Assembly: GCA_036443405.1 (NCBI GenBank) | Contig: JAZFYD010000008.1 | Coordinates: 1 to 39,464 of the forward strand | DNA length: 39,464 bases | Direction of reading: 5' to 3' | Source of the DNA: JAZFYD01 sp036443405 | Lineage (GTDB): Bacteria; Planctomycetota; PLA2 | Part shown: piece after piece, positions 7,675 through 14,867 of the stretch | Position numbering within the stretch: position 1 is the first letter of the stretch | How the letters are laid out: each line of letters starts with the position of its first letter | Translations under genes and position numbers: made by a program | Notes under the pieces: model-generated | The model's input: only the letters and a program-made list of their open reading frames with translations | The model's database searches: none | Told to the model about the DNA's origin: nothing

Positions 7675-7745
7675 AGGCCTGTCGTTCCGTCGTCCATATC
7701 GCCGATCGGACTTGAGAGAGAGGTCGTGCCCACCAATCCCGGGCG

Positions 7746-7776
7746 CCGCGTAAATCCCTTACGGACTCCGCGTAAA
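7746..7776. promoter_or_regulatory. Possible operator repeats in the padR divergent promoter region
   Basis: CCGCGTAAA occurs twice as a direct repeat (7746-7754 and 7768-7776), two helical turns apart. CGTAA-ATCCC-TTACG (7749-7763) forms a perfect inverted repeat. The location between divergent padR and the 7785 gene suits a regulator-binding site. It does not match the ATGT/ACAT operators known for some PadR proteins, so the assignment is speculative. Confidence 0.25.
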
Positions 7777-7784
7777 CTCTAGCC

Positions 7785-9143
7785 GTGCGCCTCAATCCGA
7801 GACTCCCGCTCTGGCCCGTGTTGGCCGTAGCACTCGCGGTTACCGGGCGCGCAAGTGGCGATGGCGATCCGGAAACCGGAACACCCGCCGCGATCGACCC
7901 GCTCCTCGCGGGCCTGGCGGCCGACGCGCGCGGCGCCCGCGACATCGCCGAGGCGGCCGCTCGGACCAAAGCGCGAACGGATCCAGAGGGCGTGCACGCG
8001 CTGTTCGGCGATCTCGGCCTTCGCGGGCGACGGGCGCTCCTGCGGGCGATGGCCGCGGCGGGCACGAAGAAGGCCGCGGAGTTGGCGCTCACGCACGCCG
8101 GCGACGCAGATCCGGAGGTTTTTCAGGCGCTGCTGGAAGGCCTCGTAATCGGCGGCGCGAAGTCCATGTCCGCGAAACTACCCGCGGGCCTCGCGGACGC
8201 TCGGCGGGCTCCGATCGACGATCTCCGACTTCGTTGGAGGGTCGAGGGCGAGTTGGTCCGGCTCAAGTCCCCGAGCGGTCAGACCGGCCAGTACACGGGT
8301 CAGTTCGCCCCGATGAAAAAACGCATCGGCATCAAGGCGGTGCCGGTGCTGCTGGACATCCTCACCGACCGCCAGCGCCCGATCGGCCGCGCGGGCGGTG
8401 CGGGCCCGTACGAACCCATCCACCCCGGCATGATCCGCTACGAACCGGATGAACTGCGTTCGCTGACCGCACATGGTTTCGGCCAACTCCTCAGTCTCGA
8501 CGACGACAGCCTCAATCAACACGCGGAAGAAATCGCGCGATACGTGGTCCGGTTGATCGGCGTGTTCGAGGAATACTGGCGCATGGATTGGCGCACACGC
8601 GGGCTGGAGAAGATGGCGCTCGCGCCGAAGATCGCGTTCAGCCTCTGGGATCTCGGCATCACCGATCCCGCGGACCGCTACGTACGCTGGATGGAATCGC
8701 GCGAGCGCAACCGTTCGCTCGACCGCATCGAACGCGCGTCCGCGATGTGGGAGCTCGGGTTCATTTACATCCGGCTGGGACGGCATGAGGAGGGCGAACA
8801 GAAATACCTCATGATCCTGGCGAACGACTACCTGAGCACGCACGTCGCGGCGTACAACCTCGCCTGCAACTACGCGATGCGCTCCATGCAGGAACCGCAG
8901 CGCAAGCGAGAATTCCAGGAGCTGGCGACGCACTTCCTGGACCGCGCGGTGTTCGAACTCGGCTTTCTCGATTGGCGCTGGATGCACGAGGACCGCGATC
9001 TAGACGCCATCCGCAATCTGCCCGGCTACAAGCGCGTGTACGGGTACCTGCGCAGTAAGTACCCGGGCCGCAAGAAGCACAGGGTGGCGAAGACGTTTGA
9101 GGAGTTGGTGATCCCGGGGATCGGGAAGAAGGACGCGGACTAG
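7785..9143 (+). CDS. Exported HEAT/TPR-repeat protein, function unknown
   Basis: The 452-residue product has an N-terminal signal peptide (RLPLWPVLAVALAVTGRASG) and is probably periplasmic. Residues about 35-135 are Ala-rich helical pairs of HEAT type. Residues about 290-420 contain TPR-like units (MWELGFIYIRLGRHEEGEQKYLMIL and HVAAYNLACNYA...FLDRAVFELGF). They end in WRWMHEDRDLDAIRNLPGYK, the terminal pattern common in TPR proteins. It starts at GTG 7785 with no clear ribosome-binding site, and diverges from padR. No enzymatic motif was recognised; a scaffold or protein-interaction role is inferred from the repeats only. Confidence 0.75.
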   Translation: MRLNPRLPLWPVLAVALAVTGRASGDGDPETGTPAAIDPLLAGLAADARGARDIAEAAARTKARTDPEGVHALFGDLGLRGRRALLRAMAAAGTKKAAELALTHAGDADPEVFQALLEGLVIGGAKSMSAKLPAGLADARRAPIDDLRLRWRVEGELVRLKSPSGQTGQYTGQFAPMKKRIGIKAVPVLLDILTDRQRPIGRAGGAGPYEPIHPGMIRYEPDELRSLTAHGFGQLLSLDDDSLNQHAEEIARYVVRLIGVFEEYWRMDWRTRGLEKMALAPKIAFSLWDLGITDPADRYVRWMESRERNRSLDRIERASAMWELGFIYIRLGRHEEGEQKYLMILANDYLSTHVAAYNLACNYAMRSMQEPQRKREFQELATHFLDRAVFELGFLDWRWMHEDRDLDAIRNLPGYKRVYGYLRSKYPGRKKHRVAKTFEELVIPGIGKKDAD

Positions 9144-9154
9144 GTTCGTTGCCA

Positions 9155-9172
9155 CCCCGGCCTGGGCCGGGG
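9155..9172. terminator. Hairpin between convergent genes
   Basis: CCCCGGCC-TG-GGCCGGGG is a perfect 8-bp stem lying between convergent genes ending at 9143 and 9183. There is no T tract, but the position fits a bidirectional terminator. The right half (GGCCGGGGCCGAGG) also matches the arm of the inverted-repeat element at 16-176, so it may be a remnant of that element. Confidence 0.5.
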
Positions 9173-9182
9173 CCGAGGAGCG

Positions 9183-10076
9183 TTACTCCGCGGGAGCGGC
9201 TTGATCGCGGCCAGCAAATCGCATCAATACGAACGTTGCGGCGCCCAGCAGGATGACCACCGGGAGCCACAGCTTTGCTTCGGCTTTGTCCGCGGTGCGG
9301 GCCCATACGCAGCAGACGTGCAAAAGGAAGATCGTCAGCAGCGAGTTCTTTACGTGCGCGATCGCGGCTTCGCGTGTGCCGGCGAGCATGGATCGAACGA
9401 CACTGAACAGCAACACCGCGAACACGACCAGGAGCGCGCTCGACCGTTCCCAGGAAAACAGCGATGCAAACCCGGCGAGCGCCAGCACTTGCGGGAGAAA
9501 CGAGAGGATCGTTCCGAGGCGACGCGTCTGCGCGGGTTCCATGTCCTCGGCCCGGCTCGCCGCTGTCACGCCGCCGATGAAGAGCACGTAGCCCGCAAGG
9601 TAGGTGAACACCGACGTGTTCCACGTTGCGCCCGCGGCCACAAGGCCCACGGAGAGGTTGGCTGCGCGCGCGCAGCCCATGACGATGGCGTCGTGGGGGA
9701 ACTTGCGCTTGAACCCGAAGTTGTAAAGACACACGATCGTCGCGACGACGAGGGCGGGTACCAGCGCGTCGGCGAAACTCGCCAGCAGTAGCCCGAGGAC
9801 GAACAGCCCAACGACCATGGCGCGGGCGGGGTTGAGCAACTCCGGATGGCGAACGAGCGGGCGATCCGGATGCAGCTTCTCGTCACGCCGCCGATCGGCG
9901 AGATCGTTTTGCACCATGCCGGCTGCGTACAAGCAGATCGAACCGCAGGCCGCCAATGCGATGCGCCCGATCGACGCGGATTCGCCGAACAGCGCCGCGG
10001 CCGCGACCACGTCCGCGGCCGCCGTCGGCGCGAGCGGGTAACGAGTCAGTCGAGCGAGTTCTTTGGCGCGGTTCAC
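9183..10076 (-). CDS. UbiA-family prenyltransferase-like membrane protein
   Basis: UbiA-type enzymes transfer isoprenoid chains to aromatic or other acceptors in the membrane. The 297-residue protein has about eight hydrophobic segments and a clear first prenyl-diphosphate/Mg2+ motif, NDLADRRRDEKLHPDRPL (residues about 57-74). A second aspartate-rich motif of the usual type is not evident; the corresponding loop reads TAASRAEDMEPAQTRR (about 170-185). This partial degeneracy recalls UbiA-like proteins of the EboC type, so the acceptor and even catalysis are uncertain. The gene starts 10 bp after rseP and is last in an operon with dxr, whose product supplies isoprenoid precursors. Confidence 0.82.
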   Translation of the reverse strand: MNRAKELARLTRYPLAPTAAADVVAAAALFGESASIGRIALAACGSICLYAAGMVQNDLADRRRDEKLHPDRPLVRHPELLNPARAMVVGLFVLGLLLASFADALVPALVVATIVCLYNFGFKRKFPHDAIVMGCARAANLSVGLVAAGATWNTSVFTYLAGYVLFIGGVTAASRAEDMEPAQTRRLGTILSFLPQVLALAGFASLFSWERSSALLVVFAVLLFSVVRSMLAGTREAAIAHVKNSLLTIFLLHVCCVWARTADKAEAKLWLPVVILLGAATFVLMRFAGRDQAAPAE

Positions 10077-10086
10077 GGGAGCACGG

Positions 10087-11922
10087 TTACTGGAACATTC
10101 GAGTGATGTCGTTCGTAAACGCGAGGACCATCAGCCCCAAGATCATCACCAGGCCAACGATCTGAAACACGCCAATCACCTTCTCCGGCAGCGGTTGACC
10201 ACGAATCTTCTCGGCGACCAAGAGCACAATTTGCCCTCCGTCAAGGACGGGAATGGGCAGCAGGTTCAAGATCGCGAGGTTGATGCTGATCAGCGCGAGC
10301 ACGTAGAGGTAGCGTCCAAACCCCCGCTCCCACGTGTCGTAGCTCAATTCCGCGAGCATGATCGGCCCGCCGATGTGTCGCGCGGACACCCGCGCGGTGA
10401 CGAGGCTGCGGATCGTCAGCATGACCGAGCGGACGAAATACTTGGTCCGGCGCCAACCCGCACCGAGCGCCGCCCACGCGTTCGTCTCCTTGTGCATGAC
10501 AAACTTGGCGCCGTACTGGTAACCCAGCGAAACGAACTCCTCGAGATCGGGATACTCGGCGACGCGCGCCGCCGTGAGCGTCAGTTCCTTTTTCTCGCCG
10601 TCCCGCTCGACCTGCACCGTGATCGGACCGGCACCGTGCTCCTGGACGGCCTTGCGCATCTGCTCCCAGTCCGAGACCTCGGTCTTGCCGATGCGCAAAA
10701 CCTTGTCCCCTGGCAGAACACCGGCCGCCTCGGCGGCGCCGCCCTTCGCGGGAAGCACACGCATCGAACTGGCCAGGTCGCGGGCACCCGCAACGGAGTT
10801 CGAGAGATCCTGTTCGCTCAACGCACCGGCGGGCGTCGCGGTCTTCTCCTTCCCGTCGCGCTTGAACCGAATGGACGTCACCGGCTTGTCCGTCGCACGC
10901 GCGCGCCACTGATCGAGATCCAAGATGGCATCGCCGTTCACTTCGAGTAGCTCATCGCCCACGATCAGGAAACCGTCCGCCTTGCGCTCCGGGCGCACCG
11001 CATGCACGACTCGACCCCGGTAGGCCCGCAAACCGAGGAGGAACGGACCGGGCTGCAGAGGCACCTTCACCCGCAGCGTTTCCTCTTCGCCGGAATCGCG
11101 CCGCACCAGGATGGCCAAGGTCGTTTCACCGGTGGTCGACGGGATTTCCTGCAACGCGGACATCACGACGGTGGGGGACAGCGCGTCGTGCACCGGTAGT
11201 CCGTTGACACTCAGAACAACGTCGTTTTTCCGGCCGCCGGCCTTTGCGACCGGCGAACCCGCCTGCACCTCCGATGCGCGTGGATCGGCCGTTGGACGGA
11301 CTCCGATCTGCGCATGTCCCAGGGACTCGATGTACTGGGGGGTGACATCGACCTCGAGAGTCTTGTCGCCACGCTTCAGCCTGAAGTGGAGCGGCGTGTC
11401 GGCCGACGATGTCGCGACCTCCATCTTGAGATCCTGGAACGTGTCGACAGGACCACCGTCGACGTGGGTCACCACGTCGCCGCGTTGCACGCCCGCGATC
11501 CACGCCGCGCCACCCGGCGTCACCTCGCCGACTTCCGACTTGATGAACTGGATACCCTGGCTGTAGGCCCACGCGAACAGCAGCGCACCAAGGACCAAAT
11601 TGAAGATGACACCGGCGCTGAAGATCAGCAGCCGTTGGCTGAACGACTTGTTGGGCAGCTCATCCGGCGCGCCGGTTCCCTGCTCCCCGGGGTTTTCCGC
11701 GGCCATCTTCACGTACCCGCCGAGCGGGATCGCGGCGACGCGGTAGAGCGTGTGGCCCCGGCGCCAGCCGAATAGCTTGGGGCCGAAGCCGATGCTGAAC
11801 ACCTCGACGCGGGTGCCGGTGACGACACACGCGAGGAAGTGGCCCAGCTCGTGAAAGAAGACCAGGCCGCCCAGCCCGATCACGACCATGAAGATGCCGA
11901 TCGGGTCAATGGCGGCGAACAT
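10087..11922 (-). CDS. rseP: RseP-type site-2 intramembrane zinc metalloprotease with expanded PDZ region
   Basis: Cleaves membrane-anchored regulators or signal peptides inside the inner membrane (family M50B). The zinc motif HELGH (residues 24-28) sits in the first membrane helix. The third zinc ligand motif, NLLPIPVLDGG (553-563), is in the C-terminal helices. Between them are about four PDZ-like modules (roughly 125-195, 205-290, 300-370 and 385-450), against two in E. coli RseP, so the protein is 611 rather than about 450 residues long. The start is ATG 11922, overlapping the 3' end of dxr by 17 bp; longer starts would extend further into dxr. A dxr-rseP neighbourhood is common in bacteria. 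An anti-sigma substrate is not visible in the window. Confidence 0.93.
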   Translation of the reverse strand: MFAAIDPIGIFMVVIGLGGLVFFHELGHFLACVVTGTRVEVFSIGFGPKLFGWRRGHTLYRVAAIPLGGYVKMAAENPGEQGTGAPDELPNKSFSQRLLIFSAGVIFNLVLGALLFAWAYSQGIQFIKSEVGEVTPGGAAWIAGVQRGDVVTHVDGGPVDTFQDLKMEVATSSADTPLHFRLKRGDKTLEVDVTPQYIESLGHAQIGVRPTADPRASEVQAGSPVAKAGGRKNDVVLSVNGLPVHDALSPTVVMSALQEIPSTTGETTLAILVRRDSGEEETLRVKVPLQPGPFLLGLRAYRGRVVHAVRPERKADGFLIVGDELLEVNGDAILDLDQWRARATDKPVTSIRFKRDGKEKTATPAGALSEQDLSNSVAGARDLASSMRVLPAKGGAAEAAGVLPGDKVLRIGKTEVSDWEQMRKAVQEHGAGPITVQVERDGEKKELTLTAARVAEYPDLEEFVSLGYQYGAKFVMHKETNAWAALGAGWRRTKYFVRSVMLTIRSLVTARVSARHIGGPIMLAELSYDTWERGFGRYLYVLALISINLAILNLLPIPVLDGGQIVLLVAEKIRGQPLPEKVIGVFQIVGLVMILGLMVLAFTNDITRMFQ

Positions 11923-13060
11923 CAGATGCGGCACTTGCTGCGTCCTCTCTCGCGGCCTGATCGGCCGCATCGATTTCGTTGAGCGTTGGTGTAGCGATGA
12001 TCTCCGCATCGTCCAGAACTCGCGCCACCGTCTCCGCGATGGCGGGGAACGGGATCGCCCCGTCCAGGAACTGCTGCACCGCCACCTCGTTGGCCGCGTT
12101 CACGATCGCCCCTGCGGTGCCGCCGAGGCGGGCAGCGCGCTCCCCGATCGCGAGCGCCGGGAAACGGTCGCGATCCGGGGGCTCGAACGTGAGCGAGCGG
12201 AAGTCGTCGAAGGAGAACGTGCTGAAACCGGGGCCCCGGCGCTCCGGGTAGGTCAGCGCGTACTGGATCGGCAGCCGCATGTCCGGTTGGCCCATCTGCG
12301 CCACGATCGACCCGTCCACGAACTCCACCATGGAGTGGACCACCGACTGCGGGTGGACCGCAACCTCGATGGATTCCGGCTCGACGTCGAACAGCCAGCG
12401 CGCCTCGATCACCTCGAGCGCCTTGTTCATCATCGTGGCGGAATCGATCGTGATTTTTGGGCCCATCTTCCAAATGGGGTGCTGAAGCGCCTGCTCCGGC
12501 GTCGCCTGGGCGATCTGCTCGGCGGTAAACGTCCGAAACGGTCCGCCGGAAGCCGTCAGGATCAGCTTCTTCACCTCGGACGGCCGGCCGGCGTGCAAAC
12601 ACTGAAAGATCGCGGAATGCTCGCTGTCCACGGGCAGGATGCGCGCGCCGTGTTCCTTGGCCAGCTCCATCAGCTGCGGCCCGGCGAGGACCATCGACTC
12701 CTTGTTCGCGAGCGCTAGGGTCTTGCCCGCAGACACCGCCGCGATCGAGGTCGGCAGGCCCGCGGCGCCGGTGACCGCGTTCACGACGACAGTCGCGGCT
12801 CCGACCGCATCCTCCAGGAGATCCGCAAGCGTCCCGGTCCTTACGCCCGGCAACGAGGCGGCGACCTCGGGAACGCGAGCCGGATCGGCTAGGCCCGCGA
12901 ACCTGACCCCGAACTCGGCCGCGACCGCGGACAGGCCCTCGGCATCGGAGCCCGCAAACGCGCCGACCAAGCGGGCACTATCAGGTCCAAGCGCCCGGAT
13001 GCAGGCGAGCGTGGATTGCCCGATGCTGCCGGTCGCGCCGACTAGGAGGACTCGAATCAT
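11906..13060 (-). CDS. dxr: 1-deoxy-D-xylulose 5-phosphate reductoisomerase
   Basis: Converts DXP to MEP with NADPH, the committed step of the non-mevalonate isoprenoid pathway. The 384-residue length is standard. The N-terminal GATGSIGQST (residues 8-17) binds NADPH. NKESMVLAGP, PVDSEHSAIFQ (metal and substrate ligands), LTASGGPFR, HPIWKMGPKITIDSATMMNKALEVIEA and VHPQSVVHSMVEF are all conserved. The start is ATG 13060, directly before MIRVLLVGATG; an upstream extension is not family-like. The gene follows a small anchored protein by 13 bp and overlaps rseP by 17 bp, so translation of rseP is probably coupled to it. Confidence 0.97.
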   Translation of the reverse strand: MIRVLLVGATGSIGQSTLACIRALGPDSARLVGAFAGSDAEGLSAVAAEFGVRFAGLADPARVPEVAASLPGVRTGTLADLLEDAVGAATVVVNAVTGAAGLPTSIAAVSAGKTLALANKESMVLAGPQLMELAKEHGARILPVDSEHSAIFQCLHAGRPSEVKKLILTASGGPFRTFTAEQIAQATPEQALQHPIWKMGPKITIDSATMMNKALEVIEARWLFDVEPESIEVAVHPQSVVHSMVEFVDGSIVAQMGQPDMRLPIQYALTYPERRGPGFSTFSFDDFRSLTFEPPDRDRFPALAIGERAARLGGTAGAIVNAANEVAVQQFLDGAIPFPAIAETVARVLDDAEIIATPTLNEIDAADQAAREDAASAASDVRRH

Positions 13061-13073
13061 CTGGACGCCGATT

Positions 13074-13571
13074 CTACTTGGGCGGGGGAGTCGATCCGCC
13101 ATTCGCGGGGTGGTTCGAGGATTCGCTGTCGGCACCGCCGTCGGCCTGTTGGGCCTGCCCATCCAGCAATCGCCAGGCTCGCGGACCGGGTTTTTGCGCC
13201 CGCTCTTTGGCCGACAGCCCGAGATGACGCCTCAGCGCGGCCTCGATCATCGGCGGGGGAAGAGCGGCGGAGGTCACGGGGTCGCGCACGTACACGCGCT
13301 TGTCGGGACCGACGGCGAAGGACCGGGCGCCGCTTTGGCCGGGTATGAGCGGTTCCGCGACCAGGATTTCAGGCATCGGGCCGTCAACGCTCCAGCGAAA
13401 GCGGTATCCCGCCTCCTCGCGCGACTCGCGCCCCGGGGTCGCATGCAGAGCCATCAATCGCTCGACGGCGTCCCGTTCGCTCTGCAGCATCGCCTCGGCG
13501 ATCGTGTGCGGTCGCACGAGCACATAGGCAAAGGCGGCAACCGCCACGATGAGCACGATGAGGGAACGCAT
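13074..13571 (-). CDS. Small membrane-anchored protein, pseudopilin-like C-terminal region
   Basis: The 165-residue product starts with one hydrophobic helix (MRSLIVLIVAVAAFAYVLV) that would anchor it in the membrane. Next come a helix with ERDAVERLMAL and a beta-like region GYRFRWSVDGPMPEILVAEP...FAVGPDKRVYVRDP, reminiscent of minor pseudopilin or 'GYxF' domains. The tail is Gln/Gly/Ser-rich and polar (about 140-165). The ATG at 13571 is chosen because the upstream extension is low-complexity and overlaps a repeat. First gene of the dxr-rseP-ubiA operon. No function can be assigned with confidence. Confidence 0.65.
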   Translation of the reverse strand: MRSLIVLIVAVAAFAYVLVRPHTIAEAMLQSERDAVERLMALHATPGRESREEAGYRFRWSVDGPMPEILVAEPLIPGQSGARSFAVGPDKRVYVRDPVTSAALPPPMIEAALRRHLGLSAKERAQKPGPRAWRLLDGQAQQADGGADSESSNHPANGGSTPPPK

Positions 13572-13604
13572 GGCTGGGCGGGCCAATAATAGCCCGACCA
13601 GCCA

Positions 13605-13694
13605 CCTCGGCCTTGGCCTCGGGCCACCGCCCTGCCCGAGCACACACGCGCAAGACCGGGAAAATCCGCTGGAGGCCTGGGCCGAGGCCGAAGG
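13605..13694. repeat. Inverted-repeat element, degenerate copy C, in the divergent intergenic region
   Basis: CCTCGGCCTTGGCCTC (13605-13620) is an imperfect inverted match of GGCCTGGGCCGAGGCCGAAG (13674-13693). Both arms resemble the GGCCTCGGCC arms of the element at 16-176. A second hairpin, ATCGGGGCC/GGCCCTGAT (13695-13717, one G-T pair), follows. The region 13572-13737 separates divergent operons and must also contain their promoters; none was clear. Confidence 0.55.
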
Positions 13695-13737
13695 ATCGGG
13701 GCCATTCCGGCCCTGATCGCCGGTATCTTCTAGGCAC

Positions 13738-14865
13738 ATGCGGCTTGCAGGCAGGTTGGCACGCTTGGTTCACCGGGTGCCCAATCCGACATTTGCCGGC
13801 GGGGTGACGGGCACGTTCTTGCTGCTCGCCTTCTGGTTCGCCGTGGTTTTGAAGCACAACGGCGTGTTTTTCGTCGTGTGCGGCATCGTGGGGACCGTGC
13901 TCGTGAGCATCGCGGTCACGGGGCTCGCCGCCGGCAAGCTCGCCGTGGCTCGCACGTTGCCGCCCCGCGTATTCGCCGGCCAGTCGTTCTCCGTCCGCCT
14001 CACCGTCAAGAACCTCGCACGGTTCCTGCCGGCGCTCGGACTCCACTTTCGCGACGCGCTCCAGAGCCGCGCCGCCGACCAGGTCACCTCGGGGCCCACA
14101 CTTACCTGCCTCCCTCCGGGCGCTGAGACGGTCTTGAGCTACCAGGGCCGCGTGCACCGCCGCGGCGTCTACCCGATCGACTACGCCCTCGCCGCGACCC
14201 GGTTTCCGTTTGGGTTGTTCGAGGCGCAACGCCTGGTGCGCAGCCCGGGGCGGATCATCGTCTGGCCCGCGCTGGGTCGATTGCGGCGACGAGCCAGATT
14301 GGAGCTCGCGCGGCGGTCCCCGCGCGCGGTCGGACGCGCGATGGATCGCGACCGTCAGTTGGAGTTCTACGGCATCCGCGAGTTTCGATCCGGCGACAAC
14401 CCGCGGCACATCCATTGGCGCACGAGTGCCCACACCCAGACGCTGATGCGCCGCGAACTGCACGGCGAAGCGAGCCCGCACCTGACGATCGTGCTCGACA
14501 CTTTTGTGGGCGGACCCGATGCCGAGATCCGGCGGCGGCATTTCGAACGCGCGGTTTCGGTCGCCGCCACCCTGCTGGTCGACGCCGCGCGATATCGCCG
14601 GCCGGTCGTTCTGGTTCACGTGGGTGGGCGCATCACGCAGATGCGCGGATCCACCACAGCCGCCCTCGACCGCCTCGCCACGATTGCCGGCGGCCACCAG
14701 ACCGTCGACACGATTTCTCGCGCGGCGCTTCCACGCGCGGGCTCGGTGCTCGTGATCTCCCTCCGCGGCCAGCCGGGCGGCGACGCTTGGAAAGACCGGG
14801 GGATCCGCTCGGTCGTGTGGGACGTCAGCAGCGAAGGATTCGGACGCTACTTTCAAAAGCACTAG
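13738..14865 (+). CDS. DUF58-domain protein
   Basis: The 375-residue protein has two N-terminal membrane helices (about residues 20-65: FAGGVTGTFLLLAFWFAVVL and GVFFVVCGIVGTVLVSIAVTG), then a beta-rich region. The DUF58 signature follows: DRQLEFYGIREFRSGDNPRHIHWRTSAHTQ, about residues 203-232. The rest resembles a von Willebrand A-like fold (TIVLDTFVGG...). DUF58 proteins usually accompany MoxR ATPases and transglutaminases in bacterial envelope operons. Here the transglutaminase follows directly, with its start 2 bp after the stop, but no MoxR gene is present in the window. The start is ATG 13738. The biochemical role of the family is not established. Confidence 0.9.
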   Translation: MRLAGRLARLVHRVPNPTFAGGVTGTFLLLAFWFAVVLKHNGVFFVVCGIVGTVLVSIAVTGLAAGKLAVARTLPPRVFAGQSFSVRLTVKNLARFLPALGLHFRDALQSRAADQVTSGPTLTCLPPGAETVLSYQGRVHRRGVYPIDYALAATRFPFGLFEAQRLVRSPGRIIVWPALGRLRRRARLELARRSPRAVGRAMDRDRQLEFYGIREFRSGDNPRHIHWRTSAHTQTLMRRELHGEASPHLTIVLDTFVGGPDAEIRRRHFERAVSVAATLLVDAARYRRPVVLVHVGGRITQMRGSTTAALDRLATIAGGHQTVDTISRAALPRAGSVLVISLRGQPGGDAWKDRGIRSVVWDVSSEGFGRYFQKH

Positions 14866-14867
14866 CG

